33,492 nucleotides of DNA. Origin: Solirubrobacteraceae bacterium (GTDB lineage Bacteria; Actinomycetota; Thermoleophilia; Solirubrobacterales; Solirubrobacteraceae). Positions 23,000-30,661 of this stretch are shown here, in pieces. A program made the translations under genes and the position numbers. The first letter of the stretch is position 1, and each line of letters opens with the position of its first letter. Location: the NCBI GenBank assembly GCA_030681525.1, contig JAUXSD010000176.1, forward strand, positions 1 to 33,492, given 5' to 3'. Below the pieces are notes generated by a model. It did not search any database, was not told the DNA's origin, and saw only the letters and a list, made by a program, of their open reading frames with translations.

Positions 23000-23745
23000 A
23001 GCGAGCAGCGTGCATGCCCCAGTCACACCCCGCATCGCCCGCCGGCTCCGCGGAGCGATCCCTGCAGGCCCGCGGCGACGAGCCCGTCGCGCCGATCGAG
23101 GTCGTCGTCGTCGAGGACCACCCGCCCGTGCGGCAGGGTCTCGAGCTGCTGCTGCCCCGCCAGGGGTTTCGGATGGTCGGATCCGCCGGCAGCGCTCGGG
23201 AGGGCGGCCGGATGATCCGGGCGCGCCGGCCGGCCGTCGCGCTGGTCGACATCGACCTCGGCGACGGCAGCGGCACCGAGCTCTGCCAGGCGATCCGCGA
23301 GGAGGGAATCGCGACCGCGATCGTCCTGTACACCGGCTCGCTCGACAATGCCGTGATCGATGCCGCGGTCGCCAGCGGCGCCCGCGGACTCGTGCTGAAG
23401 TCCTCGCCGATCGAGCATCTCGCCGGCGCCATCCGCGCGGCCGCCGCCGGACAGGACTACGTCGACCGGCTGATCGCCCAGCTGCCCGGCCGCGAGCCGG
23501 TCGGACGCCCCCGCAACGCCCGTATCTCCAAGCGCGAGGCGCAGGTGCTGGGGATGCTCTCGCAGGGCAGCACGACCGAGCAGGTCGCCCAGGAGCTGTT
23601 TCTGTCACCCGAGACCGTTCAGACGCACGTCCGCAACGCCGCGCGCAAGCTCGGCGCGCACGGCCGGCTGCACGCGGTGATCCTCGCGCTCATCCGCGGC
23701 GACATCGAGCTGCCGGTCAGCGTAGTGGGAACGGCCGGGCGCTGA
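22996..23745 (+). CDS. NarL/LuxR-family response regulator
   Basis: 249 residues from ATG 22996 inside the HD-GYP stop. After a 33-residue non-conserved lead it has a receiver (VVVVEDHPPVRQGLEL, Asp85 in ALVDIDLGDG, Lys in LVLKSSP) and a LuxR helix-turn-helix at about 175-240 (SKREAQVLGMLSQGSTTEQV, LSPETVQTHVRNAARKLG). It is the DNA-binding output of the phosphorelay; targets are unknown, but the dyads at 13440 and 14778 are candidates. Its last 29 bases overlap the 3' end of the convergent ECF S-component gene. Confidence 0.9.
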   Translation: MKRAACMPQSHPASPAGSAERSLQARGDEPVAPIEVVVVEDHPPVRQGLELLLPRQGFRMVGSAGSAREGGRMIRARRPAVALVDIDLGDGSGTELCQAIREEGIATAIVLYTGSLDNAVIDAAVASGARGLVLKSSPIEHLAGAIRAAAAGQDYVDRLIAQLPGREPVGRPRNARISKREAQVLGMLSQGSTTEQVAQELFLSPETVQTHVRNAARKLGAHGRLHAVILALIRGDIELPVSVVGTAGR

Positions 23746-25282
23746 AACCGGTCAGCGCCTGGGCGGTCACCCACACCGGCGTCTGGCGGCTCGAGCGCGA
23801 GTAGCGCACCGCGCCGTCCGAGCCCTGCAGCGAGCGCAGGTACTCGATCGGCGAGCGCGCGCCGCGCCGGTGCAGCCGCGCGGGCGAGCGCCCGGCCGCC
23901 TTGAGGCCCTGGATCGCCCAGGCGGTGGACTGCGCGTTGGAGCCCTGTCCGGGCGTCAGCGCCATGCCGCCGTCGGCGTTCTGCTGAGCGGCGAGGAAGT
24001 TCGCGGCCCGCGACACGGTCTTGCTGCGGCGCTTGCCCGCGGAGACGAGCGCCTGCAGCGCCGCCGCGGTGTCGTCGATCCCGCTGCGCCCGCCCTTGCC
24101 CGAGAAGTTGTAGCCGCCGTCGGAGTTGTGCTGGTTGATGAGCCAGGCCGCCGCGGTGCGCACGGTGCGGTCGTTGCGCGACCGGCCGGCGGCGCGCAGC
24201 GCGAGGATCGCGAACGCCGTCTGGTTGGCCAGCCCGGCGAACGACCCGTTGCGGCGGCGCATGCCGACCAGCTCGCGCACGAGGTTGCGCCCGCCGACCG
24301 AGTGGGCGGAGCGGCCGGCCGCCCGCAGCGCGAGGATGGTGCGCTCGATGTCGCCGATGCCGCGCACGCGGCCGATCCCGCGCACGATGTAGTCGACGGG
24401 CGAGCGGCCGTTGCGGCGCACCCGCTTGGGGTCGCGTCCGGCGGCGGCGAGGCCGATCACCGCCCAGCTCGTGTGCAGCTGGCTCGACCCGCGGCCGGGC
24501 GCCGGGCCGAAGCCGCCGTCGCCGTTCTGCACCTTGGCCAGGTACGTGACCGCGCGCGAGGAGCTGCGGTCGGCGGCCTGCGCGGGCGGCGGTGCGACGA
24601 GCGTCCCGAGCACGATGAGCAGCGCCGCGACGACGGCCGCCGCGGTGCCGGCGCCGGTACCGGGCACCGGCAGCGGCCGCCAGGTCACGTCGAGGCGATC
24701 GCGGTAGCGCTGCAGCGCCCGCGTCAGCAGCGGCCCGAACGCCAGGCAGAAGACGACATTGCCGGCGGCGTGGCCGAGGTTGAACGGCAGGCCGCGGCCC
24801 GCCATGACGAGGTACTCCGACATTGAATGCTCTCCCGCGTACATGACCCACAGGTGCAGGTCGAGAAATGCTCCGTAGGCCAGGCCGGCCACCGCGCAGG
24901 CGGCGGCCAGCGGCCAGCGCCCCAGGTCCCGCCCGAACACGCGCGCCAGCAGCGCGCCGAAGACGCCCACCCCGCCCCACGCCGCCATCTGCCAGGGCGT
25001 GAACGGCCCCTGCCCGAAGAACACGTTGGACGCCAGCGCCGCCACCGACCCGACGGCGAAGCCAGGCGCACCGCCGAGCACGTAGCCCGCCAGGAGCACG
25101 ATGTCGGTCGTCGGCTTGACGCTGGGCAGCGGCGCGAATGCGATGCGCCCCAGGGCGGCCAGCGCGGCGAGCGTGGCGACGAGCGCGAGGACCTTCGCCG
25201 ACGGCCGGGCGCGCTCGTACCAGGCGAAGCCGGCGCCGAGCGCTAGCGCCAGCAGCGCGAAGGAGGCCAGCTGCCAGGTCAC
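23717..25282 (-). CDS. ECF transporter S-component fused to an extracytoplasmic alpha/alpha-toroid domain (cobalamin uptake)
   Basis: 521 residues from GTG 25282, overlapping the ATPase stop (GTGA). Residues 1-195 form five or six membrane helices with the S-component motif QGPFTPWQMAAWGG and VKPTTDIVLLAGYVLGGAPG. A further helix at about 211-232 ending in APPPAQA resembles a signal anchor. Residues 240-521 are repeated helical pairs with prenyltransferase/terpene-cyclase-like signatures (QNGDGGFGP, NGSFAG, HNSDGGYNFSG, QNADGGMALTPG, GSDGAVRY), i.e. an alpha6/alpha6-type toroid. Intrinsic factor and transcobalamin bind B12 with such a barrel plus a DUF4430 beta domain, and two DUF4430 proteins are encoded in this operon under a cobalamin riboswitch. 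I infer substrate capture on the outer face. Confidence 0.85.
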   Translation of the reverse strand: MTWQLASFALLALALGAGFAWYERARPSAKVLALVATLAALAALGRIAFAPLPSVKPTTDIVLLAGYVLGGAPGFAVGSVAALASNVFFGQGPFTPWQMAAWGGVGVFGALLARVFGRDLGRWPLAAACAVAGLAYGAFLDLHLWVMYAGEHSMSEYLVMAGRGLPFNLGHAAGNVVFCLAFGPLLTRALQRYRDRLDVTWRPLPVPGTGAGTAAAVVAALLIVLGTLVAPPPAQAADRSSSRAVTYLAKVQNGDGGFGPAPGRGSSQLHTSWAVIGLAAAGRDPKRVRRNGRSPVDYIVRGIGRVRGIGDIERTILALRAAGRSAHSVGGRNLVRELVGMRRRNGSFAGLANQTAFAILALRAAGRSRNDRTVRTAAAWLINQHNSDGGYNFSGKGGRSGIDDTAAALQALVSAGKRRSKTVSRAANFLAAQQNADGGMALTPGQGSNAQSTAWAIQGLKAAGRSPARLHRRGARSPIEYLRSLQGSDGAVRYSRSSRQTPVWVTAQALTGFSARPFPLR

Positions 25283-26940
25283 GGCTGCGCCTCGATCGTC
25301 ATGCGCGCGCGCAGCAGCTCGGCGCCGTCCTCGGGCAGCAGCGCGCCGTCGACGATCCGCGCGGTCTCCGTGGCGAAGTACCATCCGCCGCTCAGCACCT
25401 CGGCGACGGGGCCGTCGGCGATGACGCGCCCGTCGGCGATGAGCACGACGCGCTCGGCCACCGTGGCCGCGAACTCCGGGTCGTGGGTGGCCACCAGGAC
25501 CGCGCTGCCGGCGGCCGCCGCGGTACGCAGGCGTGCGGCGAGGTCGCCCTTCGCGGCTCGGTCCATGCCGCGCGTGGGCTCGTCGAGGCAGACCACCGCG
25601 GGCGGGGATGCCGGCCCGCCCGCCTCGCCGCCCGCTGCGCCCGACACGATCGCCAGCGCGAGCCGCTGGCGCTCGCCGCCCGACAGGTCGCGCGGATGGC
25701 GGTCCGCCAGCGCGCCGAGACCGGCGGCGTCGAGCGCGGCGGGGCCGAGCTCGCCGCTGACGCGGTCGGCCAGGAAGTAGTCGTTGGGGTTCTGCAGCAG
25801 CAGGGCGACGCGGCCGGCGGCCTCGACGCGGCCGCGCGTCGGCGCGAGCAGGCCGTTGGCGTGGCGCAGCAGCGTCGACTTTCCCGCCCCGTTGCGGCCC
25901 ATGAGCGCCACGCGCTCGCCCGGCGCGAGCGCGAGATCGACGCCGCGCAGGACGGCGCGCCCGCCGGCGCGCTCGTGCCAGACGCCGCGGAAGGCCAGCG
26001 CCGCCGGTCGGCTGCCTGCGGCCCCGCGCAACCGCGCCCGGCTCAGACCGCGGCGTGGGCGCGGCTTGGCCGCCGCGCCGGGGGCGGCGACCGCGACCGC
26101 CTCGTCCTCCAGCAGGCCGTGCGCGCGCAGCGTCGCGCGCGCCTGCTTGACGCCGCTGGGCGGCGGGCGCAGCCCCGCCCGCGCGAACAGCCGCGCGCCG
26201 GGCGTGGCCAGCGCCGGCGCCCGCTCGGCCGCCCACTCCAGGAAGCCGCGCGGCGGGGCGTCGCAGGCCAGGGCGCCGTCCTCGAAGGCCAGCACGCGGT
26301 CGGCCGCGCCGAGGCAGCGCTCCAGCCGATGCTCGACGAGCACGATCGCCGTTCCCCACTCCTCGTTGAGCCGGCGTAGCAGCCAGACGAGCTCGTCGCC
26401 GGCGACCGGATCGAGCTGCGAGGTCGGCTCGTCGAGCAGCAGGATGCGCGGGCGGCCGGCGAGCGCGGCGCCGAGCGCGACGCGCTGCAGCTCCCCGCCC
26501 GACAGCTCGTGGGTGGAGCGGTCCAGCAGCTCGCCGATGCCCAGCGCGAGCGCCGCCTCCTCCACCCCGCGCGCCACCGCGGCCGCGCCGTGGCCGCGGT
26601 TCTCCAGGGGCAGCGCCAGCTCGGCGCGCACGGTCGACAGGACGACCTGCGTCTCGGGATCCTGAAAGAGCGTGCCCGCGATCGCCGACAGCGCCGCGGG
26701 GCCGTGCTCGCGGGTGTCCAGGCCGCCGGTCACGACGCGGCCCCCGAACTCGCCGCCGTGGAAGTGCGGCACCAGCCCGCAGGCGGCGCGCAGGAACGTC
26801 GACTTGCCCGACGCCGACAATCCGGCGGCGACGACGAACTCGCCGGGCGCGATCTCGACCGACACGTCGCGCAGCGCGGGCGACTGCGCGTGCGGATAGC
26901 GGTACTCGACGGACTCGAAGCGCAGCACGGCCGAGGTCAT
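25279..26940 (-). CDS. fused EcfA-EcfA' ATPase of an ECF importer
   Basis: 553 residues with two ABC ATPase domains in one chain, energising the importer at the inner membrane face. Domain 1: Walker A GLSASGKST, Q-loop LFQDPETQ, LSGGELQR, ILLLDEPTSQLDP and VEHRLER. Domain 2: GRNGAGKST, LLQNPNDYFL, LSGGERQR, VCLDEPTRGMD and ATHDPEF. Walker A of domain 1 has Ser for the usual second Gly but keeps Lys-Ser. ATG 26940 overlaps the EcfT stop (ATGA); the frame upstream of it is non-domain sequence. Order T-A-S in one coupled run indicates a dedicated (group I-like) module. Confidence 0.93.
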   Translation of the reverse strand: MTSAVLRFESVEYRYPHAQSPALRDVSVEIAPGEFVVAAGLSASGKSTFLRAACGLVPHFHGGEFGGRVVTGGLDTREHGPAALSAIAGTLFQDPETQVVLSTVRAELALPLENRGHGAAAVARGVEEAALALGIGELLDRSTHELSGGELQRVALGAALAGRPRILLLDEPTSQLDPVAGDELVWLLRRLNEEWGTAIVLVEHRLERCLGAADRVLAFEDGALACDAPPRGFLEWAAERAPALATPGARLFARAGLRPPPSGVKQARATLRAHGLLEDEAVAVAAPGAAAKPRPRRGLSRARLRGAAGSRPAALAFRGVWHERAGGRAVLRGVDLALAPGERVALMGRNGAGKSTLLRHANGLLAPTRGRVEAAGRVALLLQNPNDYFLADRVSGELGPAALDAAGLGALADRHPRDLSGGERQRLALAIVSGAAGGEAGGPASPPAVVCLDEPTRGMDRAAKGDLAARLRTAAAAGSAVLVATHDPEFAATVAERVVLIADGRVIADGPVAEVLSGGWYFATETARIVDGALLPEDGAELLRARMTIEAQP

Positions 26941-27824
26941 CGCAGCACCCCGCGCCGGTCGGCGAACGGCGCCAGCGCGACGAGCACGAGCGCGGCGCAC
27001 AGCACCCATTCGGCGGCGCCGACCGGCGCCAGCGTCTGCGGGTAGGCCTCAAACGACGCGACGCCGAGCAGGCGCGCGCCACCGGCCAGGGCGAGCAGCC
27101 CCAGCGCCGACGCCATCACCGAGAGGTCGTGGCGCGACCACAGCTCGCGGGCGCGGCCCGGCCGGCCGCGCGCGGCGGGGCTGGCGTAGCCGCGGACCTC
27201 GAGCGTCGCCGCCACGTCGAGCGCCCGGTCCAGCGCGCCGGTTGTCACGGCGCGCACGATCTGCAGGCGCTCGCCGGCGCCCGGCTTGGCCGCGGCGCCG
27301 GGGCGGCAGCGGCGGGCGTCGGCGAGGCGGCGGGCGTCGCGGCCGAGCACCGGCACGAGCCGCACGGCCAGCGCCGCCGTCAGCGCGGAGCGCGCGGAGA
27401 TGCCGCGAAAGCGCCGCAGCAGCTCGTCGGCGTCGACGGTCGCGGCGAGCAGCGCGGCGCCGGCGAGCACGACGAGCAGCGCGCGCGCGCCGAGGATCGC
27501 GCCGAACACGAGGCTCTGCTGGGTCACGTCGAGGCGCCCCAGCGGCCCGGCCTCACCGAGCCGCAACACCACGTCCAACCCCTCGCGGGCGACGAGCGGG
27601 TTGACGAGCGCGATCATGAGCGCGAACGGCACGCCGTACAGGCAGGCGCGCAGCAGCTGGCGCCCGACCCCCGCGAGCAGGCCGGCGGCGAGGATGGCGA
27701 CGCCGAGCGCAGCGAGCGGGAGCGGATGCTCGAACGCGAGCGCCGCGGTGACGAGCGCGCAGGCGTAGGCGGCGGCCACCGGCGCGCGGGCGGCGTGCAG
27801 CGGGCCGACCGCGCCCGCGCGCAT
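26937..27824 (-). CDS. EcfT transmembrane component
   Basis: 295 residues, five or more membrane helices (AYACALVTAALAFEHPLPLA, GARALLVVLAGAALLAATV, LVPVLG). It carries the cytoplasmic coupling helices of EcfT: an A-R-R at DARRLADARRCRPG and EVRGYASP, equivalent to the paired Ala-Arg-Gly-type motifs that touch the ATPases. It connects the ATPases to the S-component. ATG 27824 overlaps the stop of the DUF4430 lipoprotein gene (ATGA); the long upstream extension of the frame is a shadow of that gene. Confidence 0.9.
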   Translation of the reverse strand: MRAGAVGPLHAARAPVAAAYACALVTAALAFEHPLPLAALGVAILAAGLLAGVGRQLLRACLYGVPFALMIALVNPLVAREGLDVVLRLGEAGPLGRLDVTQQSLVFGAILGARALLVVLAGAALLAATVDADELLRRFRGISARSALTAALAVRLVPVLGRDARRLADARRCRPGAAAKPGAGERLQIVRAVTTGALDRALDVAATLEVRGYASPAARGRPGRARELWSRHDLSVMASALGLLALAGGARLLGVASFEAYPQTLAPVGAAEWVLCAALVLVALAPFADRRGVLR

Positions 27825-28765
27825 CAGCCGGCCGCCTCCGGCAGCGGCACGCGCAGCGGCAGGCCGCCCGCCGTCGCGAGCGCGAAGTGGTTGCGCAGGA
27901 CGGGCTCGTCCAGGGCGCGGGCCGCGGCGGCGACGCCCGGCGCGTCGGTCCCGGTCACGAACCAGACCGGCGGGCGCCCCGGCTGGCGGGTCGCGGCGAC
28001 GAGGCCGGACTGGGCCGTGAGGCGCTTGGCCACCGCGCCGCGCGGGTCGAGCAGCGCCAGCGCGCGGCCGCCGTCGGCGAAGCGCGCGAACACCCCGCTG
28101 GACTTCGGTCCCTGCTCGATGCTGCGCGCCTCGGGCGTCCCGTCGCGCAGCGCCGGCCAGGCCCCGACGAGGACACGCAGCGAGGCGTCCCTCGCCGTGC
28201 GCCGAAGCGCCCCGCGCCGCACCCTCACGCCCGCCCGCTCCAGCCGCGCGACGACCGTGTCGCAGGGCGCCGCCCGCGGCAGCTCGCACTGGACCTTGAC
28301 CGGGGTGCGCCCGGCCGCGCCGTGACGGAACGGCTCCGGGAACGAGCCGACGACGGCGGGCACGTCGGGCGTCAGCCCCCATTCGTGGTGGTCCCACCAC
28401 AGGCGGTCGCCGCCGGCCACGCGCAGGCCCCCGGCGCCCCGGTCGGTGAGGATCCCGTTGACGTAGATGAACCAGTCCACGGGGCGGCCGCCCGCGTGCC
28501 CGCCGGAGATCCCCGCGATCGCGTGCACGAAGTCGCCGCCGAAGCGCGTCGTGACCTTCGCGTTGCGCTGCGTCACGCGCATGACCGTGTCGGCGCCGGA
28601 GACCTTCGCGTCGCGCTCCTGCACAACCGGGCGCGCGCCGAAGTCGCGCGTGACCGACAGGCCCACCGGGCTGTCGGGCCGCTCGCCGGGCCCGAGGCCG
28701 CAGCCGCCGAGGGCGGCCACGGCGCCGGCCGCGACGATCAGGCGCCGAAGCGCATCACCTGACAT
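27824..28765 (-). CDS. DUF4430-domain lipoprotein (transcobalamin beta-domain-like)
   Basis: 313 residues from ATG 28765. Lipoprotein signal: LIVAAGAVAALGGCG, with Cys in an LGGC lipobox, so it should be anchored outside the membrane. A DUF4430-like domain follows, with VDWFIYVNGI, RVAGGDRLWWDHHEW and a preceding FVHAIAGISG. The remaining part (VRRGALRRTARDASLRVLVG, FARFADGGRALALLD, PPVWFVTGTDAPGVAAAA) is of no known name. DUF4430 is the beta domain of intrinsic factor/transcobalamin. Lying in the ECF operon behind a cobalamin riboswitch, it is a candidate B12-capturing partner of the toroid-bearing S-component. It overlaps the upstream gene by 11 bases. Confidence 0.8.
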   Translation of the reverse strand: MSGDALRRLIVAAGAVAALGGCGLGPGERPDSPVGLSVTRDFGARPVVQERDAKVSGADTVMRVTQRNAKVTTRFGGDFVHAIAGISGGHAGGRPVDWFIYVNGILTDRGAGGLRVAGGDRLWWDHHEWGLTPDVPAVVGSFPEPFRHGAAGRTPVKVQCELPRAAPCDTVVARLERAGVRVRRGALRRTARDASLRVLVGAWPALRDGTPEARSIEQGPKSSGVFARFADGGRALALLDPRGAVAKRLTAQSGLVAATRQPGRPPVWFVTGTDAPGVAAAARALDEPVLRNHFALATAGGLPLRVPLPEAAG

Positions 28766-29945
28766 GGAAGACGATGCGGTTGCCGCCACGGCGGCGCGCG
28801 TCGTCGCGGTTGTGAGCCTTATCGACGGCGTTGACGTCCAGCACGTAGCGCCCGCGCGGTAGCTTCTCGGGCAGCAGGTAGTCGACCTGCTCGCGGTCCC
28901 CGATTGCCGACCACGGGGAGCGGGTCACGCCGCAGGGCGCGCGACGGAAGCGCTCGCTCCTGGCGCTGTAGTACGTGCAGCGCGGGCCGACCCGGCGCGT
29001 CAGGCGCAGCTTGACGACCTGCAGGCCCGACGGGTCGGAGGCGATCGTGGCGGCGATGCGGCGGGGGGCCTTCGCGCGGGTGAAGCGCTGCTGCTCGCGG
29101 ATGCCGGTGATCGTGGCCGCCGGCGCCTCCTTGTCGGTGGAGCCGCAGCGCCCGTCGCGTCCGTTGCTCGCGCACGGAACGGGCGCGTCGGCCGGGACGG
29201 CGGTTCCGCACTGGCCGTCGGCCCCGCTTGTCGCGCACGCTGCCTCCGACGCCGACGGCGCGCGGTTGTCCTTCGTCGCGCGCAGGCTGAAGGGCCCGGC
29301 CGCGCTCGCCGTCACGGCCGCGCTCCCGGCACCGGTCGTCGCGGCGGGCGCATCGCCGCCCGTGACGGTCGCGCCGCTGACCGGTGAGGCCGTTCCGTCG
29401 GCCGCGTACTCGACGACGCTGACGGTGAACGGCACGCCCGGGGTGACGCGCCGCGGGGTGCTCAGGCCGAGCGGCAACACCGGCGGGTTCGTGCACAGGA
29501 ACGTCACTGGGTCGGCGACGCAGCGGTCGACGAAGAACAGCACGTCGTCGCCCTGCTGCAACTCCGTCGTCGTGCCGCAGACGCCTTCGCTGGCGGAGCG
29601 GTGGTTGATCCACAGCGAGAAGTACTCGGGCGCCGGGAACGCGTGGGTCTCGCCCCTGATCGTGTTGACGGCGTAGCCGAGCCCGTCGAACCAGGGGCCG
29701 CTCCAGTTCCCGCCGGTCGCCTTCTCCAGCGCCCCGGCCGCCCCGGTCCCGCTGCACGCGTGGGCGGGGTTGCCGTCCTTGTTGATCGCCGTCGTGTCGG
29801 TGCGCACGGCGGTGCGCGGGACGAGCGTCGCCGCCGCGCCTTCGACGCGAACGGTGACGTCGGCCGGGCCGGTGGCGAGAGCGGGACCTGCGAGGGCGCC
29901 GAGCAGCGCCCCTCCGACGAGGACTGACAGCAGCCGAGACACCAT
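28755..29945 (-). CDS. secreted DUF4430-domain protein with Ig-like C-terminus
   Basis: 396 residues from ATG 29945 (GGGGTGG upstream), first gene after the cobalamin riboswitch. Signal peptide MVSRLLSVLVGGALLGALA with cleavage near ALA-TG. An N-terminal DUF4430-type domain reads GALEKATGGNWSG, GYAVNTIRGE, YFSLWINHRSASEGVC and GDDVLFFVD. A beta-sandwich repeat follows (VTPGVPFTVSVVEY, VSGATVTGG), then a Cys/Gly/Asp-rich linker (CGTAVPADAPVPCASNGRDG, four or more Cys) and a terminal Ig-like domain ending GNRIVFHVR. No membrane anchor is visible, so it is probably secreted or held by its partners. A role in cobalamin capture is inferred from domain type, riboswitch and operon. Confidence 0.8.
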   Translation of the reverse strand: MVSRLLSVLVGGALLGALAGPALATGPADVTVRVEGAAATLVPRTAVRTDTTAINKDGNPAHACSGTGAAGALEKATGGNWSGPWFDGLGYAVNTIRGETHAFPAPEYFSLWINHRSASEGVCGTTTELQQGDDVLFFVDRCVADPVTFLCTNPPVLPLGLSTPRRVTPGVPFTVSVVEYAADGTASPVSGATVTGGDAPAATTGAGSAAVTASAAGPFSLRATKDNRAPSASEAACATSGADGQCGTAVPADAPVPCASNGRDGRCGSTDKEAPAATITGIREQQRFTRAKAPRRIAATIASDPSGLQVVKLRLTRRVGPRCTYYSARSERFRRAPCGVTRSPWSAIGDREQVDYLLPEKLPRGRYVLDVNAVDKAHNRDDARRRGGNRIVFHVR

Positions 29946-29984
29946 GAGAAGCCACCCCTTTCCGCGAGGGCGTTCGTGCTTTGA

Positions 29985-30155
29985 TGGCCGGAGGCAGGTC
30001 TCCTGGCTTCCGGGTCCACCGTGCCGCGCCTTCCCGGCCGGCTCTCGCCGGCCAGTGGCTGCGCCCGGAGCGGGCGCGTGCGGTGGCATCCCCCGGTCAC
30101 AGTGGCGGGTCCGCGCCGGATTTGCACCGGACTTCCCTTCACCACCGACCAATGA
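29985..30155 (-). promoter_or_regulatory. cobalamin (B12) riboswitch
   Basis: Read on the minus strand from about 30155 to 29985, the core elements come in order: GGTGAAGGGAAGTCCGGTG, CAAATCCGGCGCGGACCCGC, CACTGTGACCGGGGG, a variable GC-rich hairpin region, and the B12-box half GAAGCCAGGAGACCTGCC. This is a textbook cobalamin aptamer. It ends about 40 bases before the start of the first DUF4430 gene, close enough to control translation initiation, and makes cobalamin the likely substrate of the whole five-gene operon. Confidence 0.95.
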
Positions 30156-30230
30156 ACGCCGCCAGTCTACTCCCGTCGCCCATCGTCCGTGTGCGGCGTC
30201 AGGCGCGCGAGGCGCGGGCCGGCCGTGCCG

Positions 30231-30656
30231 ATGACGGACACTTCAGTGGCCATGCCGCGCCGTCGCCCCATTCCCGAGCCCGAGCCCGAGCCCGAGCGCA
30301 CGCCCCCCGACCGGGCCTGGTCGGCACGCACGAACCTGCACGAGCGCGACGTCGGCCAGGACGTCGCGCGCTTCACGCCGCTGCCGGCCGAGACCGGGCC
30401 GACCTGGGCCCCGGACCAGCTCTCGATCTGGCCCGTCGAGGGTGGGCGCTTCGGCATCGACGCGGTCTACCACGGCGCGACCGGCGCCGAGCGCGCGGCG
30501 CACCAGGTGCAGCGGCTGGCCGGCGCCGGCCTCGTGGCGAGCGTTCGCCCGGCCGAGCACGGCGGCGCGATCCTGCGGCTGGGGCCGCTGGCCCACGAGG
30601 CCGCGTGGCTGGCGCTCGAGGCGTTCCTCGGGCGCCCGCTCGACGTCGGCGCCTGA
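30231..30656 (+). CDS. hypothetical protein with PEPEPEPE segment
   Basis: 141 residues from ATG 30231; ATG 30252 is an alternative, and neither has a clear Shine-Dalgarno. After a Pro/Glu repeat (IPEPEPEPER) it reads RTNLHERDVGQDVARFTPLP, SIWPVEGGRFGID, AAHQVQRLAGAGLVASVRPA and GAILRLGPLAHEAAWLALEAFLG(split), with a helix-strand character of a small soluble domain. No family is recognised. It is divergent from the B12 operon, and its stop is five bases from the convergent flavoprotein stop. Base composition and codon use fit the neighbourhood, so I accept it as a real gene. Confidence 0.6.
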   Translation: MTDTSVAMPRRRPIPEPEPEPERTPPDRAWSARTNLHERDVGQDVARFTPLPAETGPTWAPDQLSIWPVEGGRFGIDAVYHGATGAERAAHQVQRLAGAGLVASVRPAEHGGAILRLGPLAHEAAWLALEAFLGRPLDVGA

Positions 30657-30661
30657 GCCGG

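Noticed and set aside
25282-27082. One giant 1121-codon protein spanning EcfA and the S-component
   Set aside because: The upstream 600 codons are an out-of-frame shadow of the ATPase; the GTG at 25282 with GTGA overlap gives a membrane protein of proper size.
30265-30300. Tandem hexamer repeat (CCCGAG) as a regulatory or slippage repeat
   Set aside because: It lies in frame inside the hypothetical gene, where it encodes Pro-Glu pairs; treated as coding low complexity.
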